From Neoscytalidium dimidiatum (taxonomy: Eukaryota; Ascomycota; Dothideomycetes; Botryosphaeriales; Botryosphaeriaceae), in NCBI GenBank assembly GCA_037367355.1, contig CM074699.1, positions 434,001-498,000 of the forward strand: a DNA stretch of 64,000 nt, written 5' to 3'. The number at the start of each line of letters is the position of its first letter. The first letter of the stretch is position 1. Both the position numbers and the translations under genes were made by a program. The notes under the pieces were generated by a model that ran no database searches, was not told the origin of the DNA, and was given only the letters and a program-made list of their open reading frames with translations. This document shows, piece by piece, positions 12,067 through 23,382 of this stretch.

Positions 12067-13031
12067 CTACTTATGCATGAGTCCACCAGCTATAACCACG
12101 CTCTGGCCAGTACAGTAAGGTGTCTTCACAAACATCTCTACTGCATTTGCTACCTCATCTGTTCCTCGTTAGTAATAACAGTATGAAATGCGGAACGGAG
12201 CTCTCACCCGGTTTTCCAAGCCTGCCTACTGGGATAGTATCCACAACACCAGGAACAGTGTCTGTGGATGGGAACATGCCGGTATCGCCAATCATCGCAG
12301 GTGCTACATCATTGACAGTAATGCCATATTCAGCCAATCTCGTGCTCAAATTCTTCATCATGCCAAGCTGGCCGCCCTTGCTGGCTGCGTAATGGGCACC
12401 GTTCACACCTATTAGGCCGGTCAGTCATTGCTCCCATATTCTATACATCTCTGCCAGAGCATACCGGCGCCGTATGCAGCAATACTCGAAATGAAGACAA
12501 TTCGCCCCCAACGTTGATCTCTCATTCCCTCAGCAACACCCTTGACAAGCAAGAATGACGCCTTCAGATTTGTAGCGATGGTCAAGTCAAATTCTTCTAC
12601 TGGGATGTCCCAGATTTGTGGGTAGCGCTTCCCTCTACCAGCATTGCTGTGCAGTGTCAGCTGAAGCCTCTTAGTCATGACGCCAAAACCTACCTGACGA
12701 GAATGGAGATTGGTTTTCCATGAGCTTTGGCAGCTTCGTCACAAAGCGCCAGTGTCTGTTCAGTGTTTGACAAGTCTGCCTGGTGGGTTGTGATCTTCAG
12801 CGAAGGAAATTCTTTTTGAAGCTGAGCAACAAGCTCGTCAATGGCGGCCTTGCTGGACGAGTAGGTGAGGGCCAAGTCCACCCCGTAAGGCGCCAGTTTA
12901 CGAGCACATGCACCACCAATTCTGCTCCCCTGTTAGAGACTTGACAGCAGAAAAGCCATAAGGTCGACATACCCTCCTGAGGCTCCCGTGATGAGAGCCA
13001 AGCGGCCTTTCAGTTCGTTCTCGGCAGACAT
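12067..13031 (-). CDS. Short-chain dehydrogenase/reductase (3-oxoacyl-ACP reductase-like)
   Basis: Five exons (13031-12973, 12921-12694, 12646-12465, 12408-12208, 12158-12067) give 253 residues, the usual length of a classical SDR. The cofactor motif TGASGGIG is at residues 15-22 and NAG at 97-99. The catalytic triad residues Ser150, Tyr163 and Lys167 are spaced as expected (YAASK). The C-terminus ends in the typical GQSVVIAGGLMHK. Classical SDRs carry out NAD(P)H-linked oxidation or reduction of hydroxyl/keto groups; the substrate is not visible. It is divergent from the Zn2Cys6 regulator across a 295-bp spacer, suggesting that the regulator may control it. Confidence 0.9.
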
Positions 13032-13326
13032 AATGGGATAGATGGTAGCGATCGGCTGATGCCGTCGATTTCTAGCGGACCAGTCAGAGACTTTATGAGA
13101 AGTTCGACACGGCCGACAAGGACGCGTGAGCCTGGAGCAATGCCGAGCCGCCGAAGCTTCAGTCAACCCTAGCGCACCGTGCACGAGGTGTGATGGACTG
13201 CGGGGTATGCGTGCGCACGGACGGAGGACGGAGCGGATCCTTCGGCAATTGAGCAGCTGCAGCTGAACCTGTCGCCCTCGTCGGCAACTGACAGCTTCCC
13301 GTTTCCTCTCCGCCAACTCCACAGCA
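13032..13326. promoter_or_regulatory. Bidirectional promoter between SDR and Zn2Cys6 regulator, with clustered CGG triplets
   Basis: The two start codons (13031 minus, 13327 plus) are 295 bp apart. Four CGG triplets lie in one orientation at 13218-13220, 13222-13224, 13229-13231 and 13234-13236. CGG is the half-site read by many Zn2Cys6 dimers. Use by the adjacent regulator is inference. Confidence 0.5.
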
Positions 13327-16152
13327 ATGGACATGGAAGCACCACCGCCACCGCAGCCGCCGCCGCCGGAGCCTTCGTCCCCCACGAAGACCGCCGACAG
13401 CGACGGTAAATCAAAGCGTACCACCATAGCCTGCCTGACCTGCAGGAAGCGAAAGAGCCGCTGCCACCTGTGAGTCCCACCGTGCGACCAAGCCGTCGGC
13501 CCAATTGCAAGCGGGTCGCAAAAGCCGATGCACGCGTCCTCAGTATCACCACAGCACGCGTCTGGGAGATGCCGAAGCTTGAGCCCTCGTCTCAGAAGCA
13601 GTCGCGGGGCGCACAGCCTTTGTCCTGTCTTGGGCTCCCTTCACCTTCAATTCTATTCGCACGCCTCAGCCCACCGCCCGATACCCCCGCGTCTCAACTT
13701 TGTGCTGTTCATCCTGAGTGGACTAACTCTAGGCGTGCAGACAGTATGAGAACGACAAGCCCAAGCTCCCATGCGAGCGATGCAAAGCCCAGAATCTTGA
13801 ATGCGTCCTCGGAGGCTCCAACCGTGGCGGCCGGCGAGTAAGACGAAAGACGCTGTCCGACAACATCGGCGGCGCCACGCGCAACCTTACCAGCGCCTTC
13901 GCCGTCCCAGGAGACAATGTAGCCTTCCATGGCCTTGGCAACATGGGAACTACCACTACATCCCCGCTGGACCAACGCTTGAATTTCGCCAGCCTCGAGC
14001 CTAGCAACCCGCGACCGACTCAAGAAGAAACAGCATCGCAACCCACCGGCACGACACCTATGGAATTCGATAACCTGCAAAACCCTTCAGATGCTCTTGG
14101 AATCCTAGCACGTGTAGCTGAGGAGGATACACCTGCTCCCACGCAAGAGAGAGCAAACTTTGCGCGACCTGTCGACCCGGGGGTGCGGGGGTCGCCATAT
14201 CGTCTGCTCGCTGATGGCAAGCTCTCGGTGACCCAGGTTGTTCAGCTAATTCAACGATACCGCACCCTGTACCATCCCTACTACCCTCTCGCACCTCCGC
14301 AGGTGTTCGATATCGCCAGACTTCACGAAACAGCACAAAAGGAACCCACCCTTTTGACCGCCATCCTCGTCATCGCGTCGAAAGACCTCGTTGAGGAAAC
14401 TCATATGTACGAGATTTGTGCCGAGCACATGAAGGGAATGATTTCGGATCTAGCTGCTGGTGGACCTGGCGATGTCGACGCAGTGGAAGCATTGCTACTG
14501 CTCGCCGAATGGGCGCCTTTCACACAGAGAGCACAGTCCGGCAAGGTCGGAAAGGGCGAAGAGGACCGCGAAGCGTGGAACTCGAGTGGGATGGCCCTCA
14601 GGCTGGCCTACTTCCTCGGACTAGAAAAGTATTCTTTCAAGGTCACGGATGACGGCAGGGACCCACAATTTAGTCGCAAGCTTCTGGTCTGGACGGGTAT
14701 GTGCACGTATCTTGCCGTTCTGTGGGGGAAAAGAAAAAACGGTTGACTGACAAATTTAACAGCCTGCTACATTGCTGATCGCACTATTTCCATTAGAATT
14801 GGGAAAGCCTTTTGGTCTCGAGGGTAAGCTGAAAAGCAATTGATGCATAACTTATCTTTACTGACCACTGCAGTCCTGGTCCACTTACGAGCCTTCGCCG
14901 AGACCACTACCCTTCTTTACTACCTCAAACTCCCAACGATGAAGATTATGCATCTATCTTTCAGGTAAAGCACCCATTATTGAGACAGATGAAGTATACT
15001 AACAGCCATAGGCAACTCTCGAATTAACTTCTCTTTTCAGCAATGTTCACGACGTTCTTTATTCCAATGTTGGCACTTCATTCCGCTCCCACCTTAGCGG
15101 ATCTTACATCAAATTTATCGACGACTTCCGAGCGGCCAGCTACAGCTGGAACGCTGTTTGGGGGACTCTGACATGCTCACCTAATCTGAAAGCAATGCTA
15201 CTGATGTCGTACAACTATCTGCGGTACGTCGCGACACAAGGATTGTTGGCACGATATATATATATGCTTACGGTATCATTGTGCGATTCAGGTTGTACGT
15301 GAACGCTTTCGCATTCCAAGCCACAGTGCGCAGGGTGCAGAGCGCTTTGGCGGAGGAACGGACTTCTGCGACAAGTCCGATGATTCCGCAATCGCCATCT
15401 CGCCTTTTCTATGTAGGTAAAATCCGGTGGTGCCATTCAAAGCAAGGAATGGCATGCTAACACGAGTGTTTAAAATTCAGAACAACGTCGGAGCAGTTGG
15501 AGATGCACGCTTTATATACGAAGGCCTTGACGCAGCAAAAGCGATACTGACGACATGTAACAACTTCATCGACCCCGAAAAGGCGTTGCGGTTCATGCCA
15601 CTCCGGTTCTTCCTCTACCTCGTCTACTCAGGCGTCTTCCTGTTCCGCGCGAAGATCGTGGGCGTGATCGAAGGCGAAGAGGAGCGCGGAATCAGGCGGA
15701 TGATCGACGAGACGATTGACCGGTTGCAGCGCTCGAGTGTCGGAACGCAGCACCTCGGCAGTCGCTACTCGCAGCTGCTCAAGCTGCTCTGGGAGAAGGC
15801 AGACAACCACAAGCCGCCGGGACGCAATGGTGGCAGAGGCAGTCACATCAGCCATCGCACTCATTACGGGGAAGGACCCGCGGGCCTGTCGCAGACGACT
15901 CCTGCGGCCTCATCACAGGCAGGCAGCGGTAGCATGGGCGAGAGCCCAATGGCGAACAACGCGAACGTGGAGGCGATTGGAGATTTCAGCTGGACGGACC
16001 TGAATACGATCGGGGAGTTTGCGGTCAGCCAGGGGCAGCTGACTGGGATGGACGTGTTCGGTGGGTTCCTGCCGCTCGAGGTGGGAAACGTGTGGGACAT
16101 GGGCCCATTCGACGGCGGTGGCGGCGGAGAGATGGCGGGGATGGCGTTCTAA
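13327..16152 (+). CDS. Zn2Cys6 fungal-specific transcription factor
   Basis: Seven exons (13327-13469, 13741-14696, 14763-14823, 14874-14964, 15012-15223, 15292-15412, 15481-16152) keep frame and give 751 residues. A Pro-rich N-terminus leads into the binuclear zinc cluster with Cys36, 39, 46, 59, 62 and 69 (C-X2-C-X6-C-X12-C-X2-C-X6-C). The first intron interrupts this cluster, as in many genes of the class. A basic linker (RGGRRVRRK) follows. The middle region (residues about 170-500) resembles the fungal-specific transcription factor domain. The last about 120 residues are Gly/Ser/Met-rich with an acidic patch and may be the activation region. It is presumably nuclear and binds CGG-type sites. 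I could not assign it to a named regulator. Divergent from the SDR gene; catalase follows downstream on the same strand. Confidence 0.9.
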
Positions 16153-17154
16153 TCGAAGGGGGAAGATGGAGGTGGCGTTTCGGCGGGTGCGGGGAGAGAT
16201 GGCAATCCTTTTGGCCGGGAACGGGGATATCCAAAGGGAGGAGGCAAAATCGCATGTGGAGGAAAGAGGCGCAAAGCGGTTTCCGTCTGGCATTGCTGCA
16301 TGGTAGTGCGTCTGGTGCGGCGACTACAGGTGGCGCGGCGAGATTTGAAAGGTCATCAGGATGCTGATGGTTGGATGGATTGACGTGAGCGGGCAGGGAA
16401 GATACACGCGGGGAAGCATACGACTAACTGCATGCGGGACAGCGTGGTTCAGGCCCGGTCGCTGTGGGCTGCCCAGCGCAGAATTGCTGGCGCCGTAGCC
16501 GTGGCATAGGAATCCCACAACATCATCCTCTCGGAACCACGAAAAGCTATCGGTGTACTGTTGTCGGTTACACGCTCACGCCGCCGGTATGACAGAGCCG
16601 GGTGCATGGGCAAGCCTCGGGCGAGGGTCCCGCAGTTTGTGCAGTGAGGATTTTGGGTAAAAAAGACCCTGCTTCGCCCGCTTTGGAGAGGGCAGTGCGC
16701 GCGCTCATGGCCGCGACGTCATCACTTCGACTTGTGAGTGGGGCGAATCTGAAGCTTCGGCGGCCAAGAGGTCGATATTTGGTGTGCAATCGCGTCCCGG
16801 TCGCTTTGCCGGCGGCTCTGCGGTCGGAGCAGTGGTTGCGCGAGGTGAGTAATGGTCGGCTGCTCCATTGGCTGCACAGGCGGTGGTCTCGAGCATGCTG
16901 CTGAGGTGATGCCGTCTGCCCACTGCGACAATGGTGGCGACGCTCAAGGACCAGCCGTCATGGATCGAAGACTGCTGAAATGTGCTAGGCACTGAGAGCA
17001 TTCCTCCTGCTATATAAGCCTCCGGAGCACCCATCTGTCCCTTGCGTGCACGTCTCAAGCTGCTGTTCTCAGTTTGCATCTCGGTCCCACCATCTGAGAC
17101 TGTCTCTTGATACCTACCATTATAAGGCCGCTTTAAAATAGCAAGCTTCTCAAA
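16153..17154 (+). other. Spacer with the catalase promoter
   Basis: About 1 kb of 3' flank and promoter. A TATATAA box is present at 17011-17017. No additional gene seen. Confidence 0.55.
17011..17017 (+). promoter_or_regulatory. TATA box of the catalase gene
   Basis: TATATAA lies about 140 bp upstream of the ATG at 17155. Confidence 0.6.
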
Positions 17155-18979
17155 ATGGCTCCCGGCTACCAAGTTTGTCTTCCTTCCGGTTCAATCGGCT
17201 CTACTCAGCTAACATCCTCCACAGGCACATGCTGCCGATGGGCGCAAGAACGGCGACCTGTACAGGGACTACAATGGTAGATAATTCCAAACAAAATTTC
17301 ACAGGACGAATCTCGGCTGATCAGACCCAGATGACCGCAACGCTACATCCGAGGATACTCTCTACACCACCAGTAATGGTGCACCCTATCCTCACCCCTA
17401 CGAGACTCAGCGCTGCGGTGAGAATGGTCCGCTTCTTCTTCAGGATTTCCATCTCGTAGACCTGCTCTCGCATTTTGACCGCGAGCGTATCCCGGAACGC
17501 GTTGTCCACGCCAAAGGCAGTGGTGCGCACGGTTTCTACAGGACAACGGACCCGCTCGACGACCTCTCATGTGCCGACATTTTCAAGGCCGGCAAGCAAT
17601 GCCCCATCACCATCCGTTTCTCCACCGTCGGCGGTGAGCGCGGATCGCACGACTGCGCCCGCGACCCGCGTGGTTTCGCCGTCAAGTTCCGGACGGACGA
17701 GGGCAACTGGGACATGGTTGCTAACAACACTCCCGTGTTCTTCCTGCGCGACCCGGCCAAGTTCCCCCACTTCATCCACACCCAGAAGCGCGATCCCGCG
17801 ACCAACCTCGGCGGTGGCGATGACTCCACCATGTTCTGGGACTACCTCTCCCAGAACCCCGAGTCTATCCATCAGGTCATGATCTTGATGGGCGACCGCG
17901 GCATCCCGGACGGCTACCGCTTCATGAATGGCTACTCGGGCCACACCATGAAGTTGGTCAACGCCAAGGGTGACTGGGTCTACGCCCAGTTCCACTTCAA
18001 GACAAAGCAAGGCAACAAGTTTCTGACCCAAGAGGAAGCCGCGACTAAGTCACCGGATCACTCACAGAAGGATTTGTACTACGCCATCGAGGAAGGGAAC
18101 TATCCCGGCTGGGATTGCTACGTGCAGACCATGACTCCCCAGCAAGCCGAAGAGGCCTGGGAGCAGAAGAAGATCAACGTCTTCGACCTCACCCACGTGT
18201 GGCCGCAGGGCGAGTACCCGCTGCGCAAGTACGGCGAGTTCTTCCTGAACGAGAACGCGAAGAACTACTTCGCCGAGATCGAGCAGGTCGCCTTCAACCC
18301 GTCGCACATGCCGCCCGGCGTCGAGCCGACGGCCGACCCGGTGCTGCAGTCCCGCCTCTTCTCCTACCCGGACACGCACCGCCACCGCGTCGGCGTCAAC
18401 TACCAGCAGCTGCCCGTCAACGCGCCGCGCGTGCCCTACCGCATGGCCAACTTCCAGCGCGACGGCGGCATGGCCTTCTACAACCAGGGTTCCCGCCCGA
18501 ACTACCTCTCCTCCATCCAGCCCATCCGCTTCCGCGAGCGCACCATCGACCTCAACCGGACGCACGGCCACTTCGTCGGCGAGGCCGTCACCTTCCTGTC
18601 CGAGATCCGCCCGGAGGACTTCGTCGCGCCCCGCGCGCTGTGGGAGCGCGTGTGGGACGAGGGCGCGCGCCAGCGCTTCGTCAGGAACGTGTCCGGCCAC
18701 ATGGCCACGTGCCGGCGGGAGGAGATCATCCGGCGCCAGATCGCCATCTTCCGCGAGGTGTCGGACGACCTGGCGGCGCGGCTGGAGCGGGCCACGGGCG
18801 TGAAGGGGTACGACGGCATCGCGGGCTTGCGGTTCAACGGCTCGCACAACGGGATGGCGAGCAAGCCCGAGCTGCGCGCCGCGAACGGGATGACGGGGAG
18901 CGTGGGCTTCAGCGCGACGGATAATAACGGTGCGCCGCGCAAGGGGACGCATCGGCAGGCGTTGTTGAATGGGCAGTAA
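17155..18979 (+). CDS. Monofunctional haem catalase
   Basis: Two short 5' exons (17155-17172 and 17225-17276) and one long exon (17325-18979) give 574 residues. The second acceptor is placed at 17324 because only this keeps the conserved PDDRNATSEDTLYTT block in frame. Catalytic His85 lies in RVVHAKGSGAHG and the essential Asn lies in the NNTP motif (residues 157-160). The proximal haem ligand is Tyr371 in RLFSYPDTHRHR. The enzyme disproportionates hydrogen peroxide to water and oxygen. There is no N-terminal signal peptide and no C-terminal flavodoxin-like domain, so it belongs to the small-subunit class. The C-terminus (ALLNGQ) is not a canonical peroxisomal SKL signal. It could detoxify peroxide made by nearby flavoenzymes, which is inference. 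Confidence 0.94.
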
Positions 18980-21028
18980 AGCGCTGGGTGGGTTTCACGA
19001 ATATGTTATGACGTCTTTCTCAGGTTGTAATTGGATCAACGAAGGTTGGAATTCTCTCTCTCGCATGTTCCGTAAAGATTGAGGGACCCGGATATAACTT
19101 CACACCATAAAACATTTCTTTCTATCTATCCCTCATCTCACATCAGACCACTCGTTGGCGGTGGTACATGAAGTTGGCCCTTTTTTCTAATTGTTTCAAA
19201 GCAACGGCGGATCGATTATGCCGTGTCTCTATTCGAGCTGAAAATGTTGGGCCGCGGTGCGTACCTTACTTCTTGTTTCTGCAGGTCTCGAACAGAGAGG
19301 GAGTGCCTTGCATACGCTGGATTTCCCGTCTGAGACTTGGCGTATTGTCTGCGGATGGCACGTTAGACACGAGCAGCCGTACGCCTGCGTGCCTTAACGA
19401 TGACGCCGGTGGCTCGTCGGCCAGTTTCTGGCGGCGGTCGAAACGCATCACCGAGGTAGATGAGGCTGAGTTCAGAAAATGCATTGGAGAGACCAGCTGT
19501 TAGGCATAACTTCATTGGGAAACGGACCCGAAGATGGTGATGCGCTCGATAGACGCGATCTGCACTGTTGGCGCTACAATGGGGGTGATGGCGGACTTGG
19601 CGGCGGGTGTTTCTTCCAGCGAATGGGACACCTTTGGACGATGAGGGTGCCCAATACTGCCCGCCTTTCCTCCCCACGTGTCTCTTTATTTTTCTAGTTC
19701 TTTTTGTTTGATGGGTATAACAATCGGTAGAAGCTGCGAGAGGCAGATACGGCAACCATGTGGTACACAATTAATGGGGTTACTTGGTGCGCTCCGACAG
19801 CTGTTCGAGCATGCGGCAGGTCTTGCCTGTAGCTTGGACCAGACAGATCGGCTTAGAATTACTGGTAGGCGGAGCGGGAGATATCATGGTCTGGACCTCG
19901 GATGATAGATAATATAGCTGTACCCAATTCTCTTGATGATGGCCTCTGGCTGGGCCATGGGAAATTTGATAAGCTCTGCGGGTTCGGGCGGCATTTTTGG
20001 GGTGCGGGAGTGACTTTCGGAGAAGCTCGGATATACGGGCGCAGTTGCAGTCAGGAGAGCGCTGTAATAATTGGAAATCGGGTTGTGTCACGGAAGGGAA
20101 TTCATTACCAAGACCCAAGCTTCTAGACTTCTTGCGCCGTCTCTACGGTCCGGCATTTCTGTGTTGCTTGCGGGCATTCGGGGGCTTCTCTCAGCTGACA
20201 GCTCGCCGTAGCAAATGCAACTAAAGGAAATAGGCGGCAATGCTCGAAGCTGTTGCACCGCTCGACCCGCCGGTAGTTGTTTGTTTGATGCGAAAGCTGA
20301 TAAATTCACAGTCGGGCATCAAGGCATCTATCCTTCCGAACCTCGTACTAAGCTTTGACGGTGTGGGTCTGGGCGAAGCTTACTGTCGATCGGATTTCCT
20401 AATTCACGCTGTTGGCGGCAGAGTCTGTCGTCTCTCGGCTGCCTGTGCACGCTTGACAAAAGTTCTCGTTTGTATATCGTAAGGGCTCCTCTCATACAAG
20501 GTGCACGATTTACGCCAAAATACCGTCGTCGCATTTTGTTCGCAACCGAAGTCTGCTGCAACAATAAAGCGCGATGCACTCCAAAATAAATTACTTGGTA
20601 CATCAATCGCGAACTCGGCTTCAAAGTATTTTTGTTCCTCGGTAGGCCTGTCTAGGCATTTTTTATACGACACCGAAATCTGATTGCGACGCCCACTACT
20701 ACTTACTCTATGGCAGCCCGCACGGACCACAACTGCAGGGCTCGATTATTATTATCCCCAGTGTCGGAATTTTCGGACACTTGTTCAAGGCCTTCGAAAT
20801 TGATTTCGAGACCTGACTATCTTTGCCCGCAAATAGCTTATCTTGTTCATCGCGTCAAACGGAGGCCAATGCGCCAGATGGCGTCAGGCAACAACCCGTT
20901 TCCAGAGTAGCGTGGTGCGGCAGCCTGACGAGAGGATCCTGCCGCGAGCAAACACTTCCCCTTATATATTCAACCCCAACCCAATGCCGGTTTCCCACCG
21001 CAATAATTCTTTAGCTACAAAGCCGGCA
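18980..21028. other. 2-kb spacer between catalase and F-box gene
   Basis: Contains the catalase 3' flank and the F-box promoter. Only short ORFs without family motifs; no tRNA or element termini recognised. Confidence 0.5.
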
Positions 21029-22717
21029 ATGGCGAGGCCCAAACGCAAAGCAGCAGCGCTTCCCGGCAATGGGCCCATCACCAAGTCAAGAGCACGGCGT
21101 CAAGGCCGTCCCGACGTACCTTCATGTGGACCGCGCCCATCACTGCCCTTACCAGCCGAGCTGGTGCAGCACATCCTCTTCCTAGTCTCGGAACCGATAT
21201 ATGAAGATGGCTCCCGCTTCTGGCCCAAGTTCAATGGTGAGCGCCGAGTGGTCGGGCAGTCACCTACCGACATCCAAAACGCACGCCTGGTATGCAAGAC
21301 TTTCGCGGTCCTGGGTGCCCCGTGCCTCTTCAAGAAGTTGTACATCGCCGCCGACCGCGACCAGCTCGCGCACGTGCGGTACGTGTCCCAGCACCCGCAG
21401 CTCTCCAAGGGCGTCCGCACGCTCGTGTACGACTGCAGCACGTACGAAGACGACCGCCGCGACCCGTTCGCCGACGCATCCAACCACGAGCAGTACTACC
21501 AGACCTTCTTCGACTGGATCAAGGATCGCCGAAGCAAGGGTTCCCGATGGCTTCGCCGCTTCCGCGATCAGGCGGCCGCGCGCGGCACGCCCTCTTCGAC
21601 AGGCGAGCCCGGCGCCGAAGGTTTCCTGAGCGCGCGCAGGCGGCTCTACGCCGAGCAGGAAGAGATCCTGCGCGAGGGCCTCGACACCGAGTGCCTCACA
21701 GCAGCCTTCGCCGCCCTCCCGGCCATCAACAAGATCGTCTGCAGCGCGGGGCAGCACTGGGGCACCCTCCACCGCGCACCCGCCGGCATCGCCAGCATGG
21801 ACCGATGCAGCAACTGTCCCGACGACGGCGACCCCAACATCTCCTTCCCCTCGCCGCCCTACGCGGCAGACACGCGCCCGCTCTACAGCCTCTGCGCCGC
21901 GCTCCTCGCCAGCGGCCACGCCCCGCGCATCCGCACCCTCGACCTCCGCCTGCACGTCTCCCTCCTCGCCGACGAAACGCGCGCCCCGCGCCGCTGGGCC
22001 GACCTCCTCGCCGTCCTCGCCCACGTGCGCGACCTCACGCTCGCCCTCTCCACCCGCCACGCCCCGCCGCGCGCCGACCTGCGCGGCGCGGACCCTCCCG
22101 CCCTCTCCTCCCCCACCGCCCTCATCCACACCGGCGCCCTCGGCCGCCTCCTCTCCGCCACCCCGCCCGACCTCGCCCGCCTCAAGCTCACCCTCTGCCC
22201 CGTCGGCCAGCGCCGCTCCGGCCACGCCCCCTACCGCTTCGACGCCCCGCTCGCGGCCTACCTCGGCGCTGCCGCCGCCGCCACCACCACCGACACCGCC
22301 GCCCCCATCCACTGGCGCCGCCTGCGCTACCTGCACCTCGGCTGCCTCGACGCGCGCGAGGACGAGCTGGTCCCCTTCGTGCTGGCGCGGCGCGGCAGCC
22401 TCGAGTGCGTCGAGTTCGACCGCGTGTGCCTGACGCAGGGCCAGTGGTGCGTCGTCGGCGCCGCGGTCGACGCCGCGCTGCCGTGGCGCTGGCGCAAGCA
22501 GTGCAACCTGACGCAGGTGGACGGGAAGAGGGAGAGGGTGCGCGTGCCCGAGGAGGTGTTGGACGTCGCGAGGGAGGTGCGCGCGGCCCGTGGCGGGGAG
22601 GTCGCCGCGCGCTGGGTCGAGAGGCATCGCGTCGTGGATGCGGATCAGTGCTACTTCGAGGCGGTCGAGGAGATGTCGACGTACACGCGGCAATGGGAGG
22701 GGTGGGAGTCGTCTTGA
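21029..22717 (+). CDS. F-box-like protein
   Basis: A single open exon of 562 residues from the ATG at 21029; an in-frame ATG at 20984 is an alternative start. A basic N-terminus (PKRKAAALPG) precedes an F-box-like helix set beginning LPLPAELVQHILFLVSE at residues about 39-55 and continuing ARLVCKTFAVLGAPCLFKKLYI. F-box proteins bring substrates to SCF ubiquitin ligases through Skp1. The remainder is a long helical region without clear leucine-rich repeats. The 3' two-thirds is extremely GC-rich, with long Ala/Arg/Pro stretches; this generates a 573-codon shadow ORF on the other strand, which I disregard. The target is unknown. Confidence 0.72.
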   Translation: MARPKRKAAALPGNGPITKSRARRQGRPDVPSCGPRPSLPLPAELVQHILFLVSEPIYEDGSRFWPKFNGERRVVGQSPTDIQNARLVCKTFAVLGAPCLFKKLYIAADRDQLAHVRYVSQHPQLSKGVRTLVYDCSTYEDDRRDPFADASNHEQYYQTFFDWIKDRRSKGSRWLRRFRDQAAARGTPSSTGEPGAEGFLSARRRLYAEQEEILREGLDTECLTAAFAALPAINKIVCSAGQHWGTLHRAPAGIASMDRCSNCPDDGDPNISFPSPPYAADTRPLYSLCAALLASGHAPRIRTLDLRLHVSLLADETRAPRRWADLLAVLAHVRDLTLALSTRHAPPRADLRGADPPALSSPTALIHTGALGRLLSATPPDLARLKLTLCPVGQRRSGHAPYRFDAPLAAYLGAAAAATTTDTAAPIHWRRLRYLHLGCLDAREDELVPFVLARRGSLECVEFDRVCLTQGQWCVVGAAVDAALPWRWRKQCNLTQVDGKRERVRVPEEVLDVAREVRAARGGEVAARWVERHRVVDADQCYFEAVEEMSTYTRQWEGWESS

Positions 22718-23382
22718 TGGGGGAGGCACTGGGTTTTCTCTTCTATATTGGAGTTTTTGGTGACAGCCTTTGTCCTTGGATTCTTCTGAGTTTCTCTCAC
22801 CTGTTTTTTTTTTTTTGTTTAAGTAGGTCATTATAAAGTTGGAGCTGCTGCAGTTTTTCAGGCTTAGACGTGCACGGGCTGCTTGCTGCTGGCCATCGTG
22901 GTAATGATAATAAGCAAAAGAGAGAGAGAGAGATAGGAAAAAGAGAAGAAAGAGGCAAAAAATAGTGAGGCAAAAAGACAACCTGTTCGGACGATCTCCT
23001 CTCTGAGAGAGCGAATCCTTATTTTACCAGCGCAGGAACCGTAGTGTGACGCCAGTTGGATTCGAACTCCAGATCACGGGAAACTAGCCTAATCAGGAAA
23101 TTATTTTTCACCTCATTTGAGTAGATTACAGACCCTCGAGGTTTTACGTCCTAAGGTCTCGGTGGCATGGCATAGGCCCGTAGGCTGCACCACACACACC
23201 GTCTGCTGGATGATGTTGCTTTCGCTCTTTATATATTGGGAGAGGGTAATAACCGGGGTAACGAGGAGCAGTGGGCGAACGCCTTCACTTTGCAAGATCT
23301 TTTCTTCAGAGACAATCCCAGCCACTCCCAATATTCTCTCCCTCATCTACTCTACGCGCCACGAAGCTTCTCGTCCGCCCAC
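22718..23382. other. Spacer with GA-rich repeat between convergent genes
   Basis: A T-run (about 22805-22818) and a GA microsatellite (about 22919-22933) follow the F-box stop. A tRNA-like TTCGAA motif near 23060 fails to fold (see rejected items). Confidence 0.55.

Noticed and set aside
17277..17324. Catalase exon beginning at 17305 (after the first CACAG)
   Set aside because: That acceptor puts the following catalase sequence out of frame; the acceptor at 17324 keeps the conserved DRNATSEDTLYTT block.
18115..18952. Long ORFs overlapping the catalase on both strands
   Set aside because: Frame shadows of the catalase exon, whose haem and catalytic motifs lie in the other frame.
21260..22981. 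573-codon minus-strand ORF
   Set aside because: It is antisense to the F-box gene; high GC removes stop codons in all frames, and the peptide is Ala/Gly/Glu/Val-rich filler.
23041..23090. tRNA-like T-loop (GGATTCGAACTCC) near 23057-23069
   Set aside because: The five-base T-stem does not pair on the minus strand, and on the plus strand no acceptor, D or anticodon arm can be built at the right distances.
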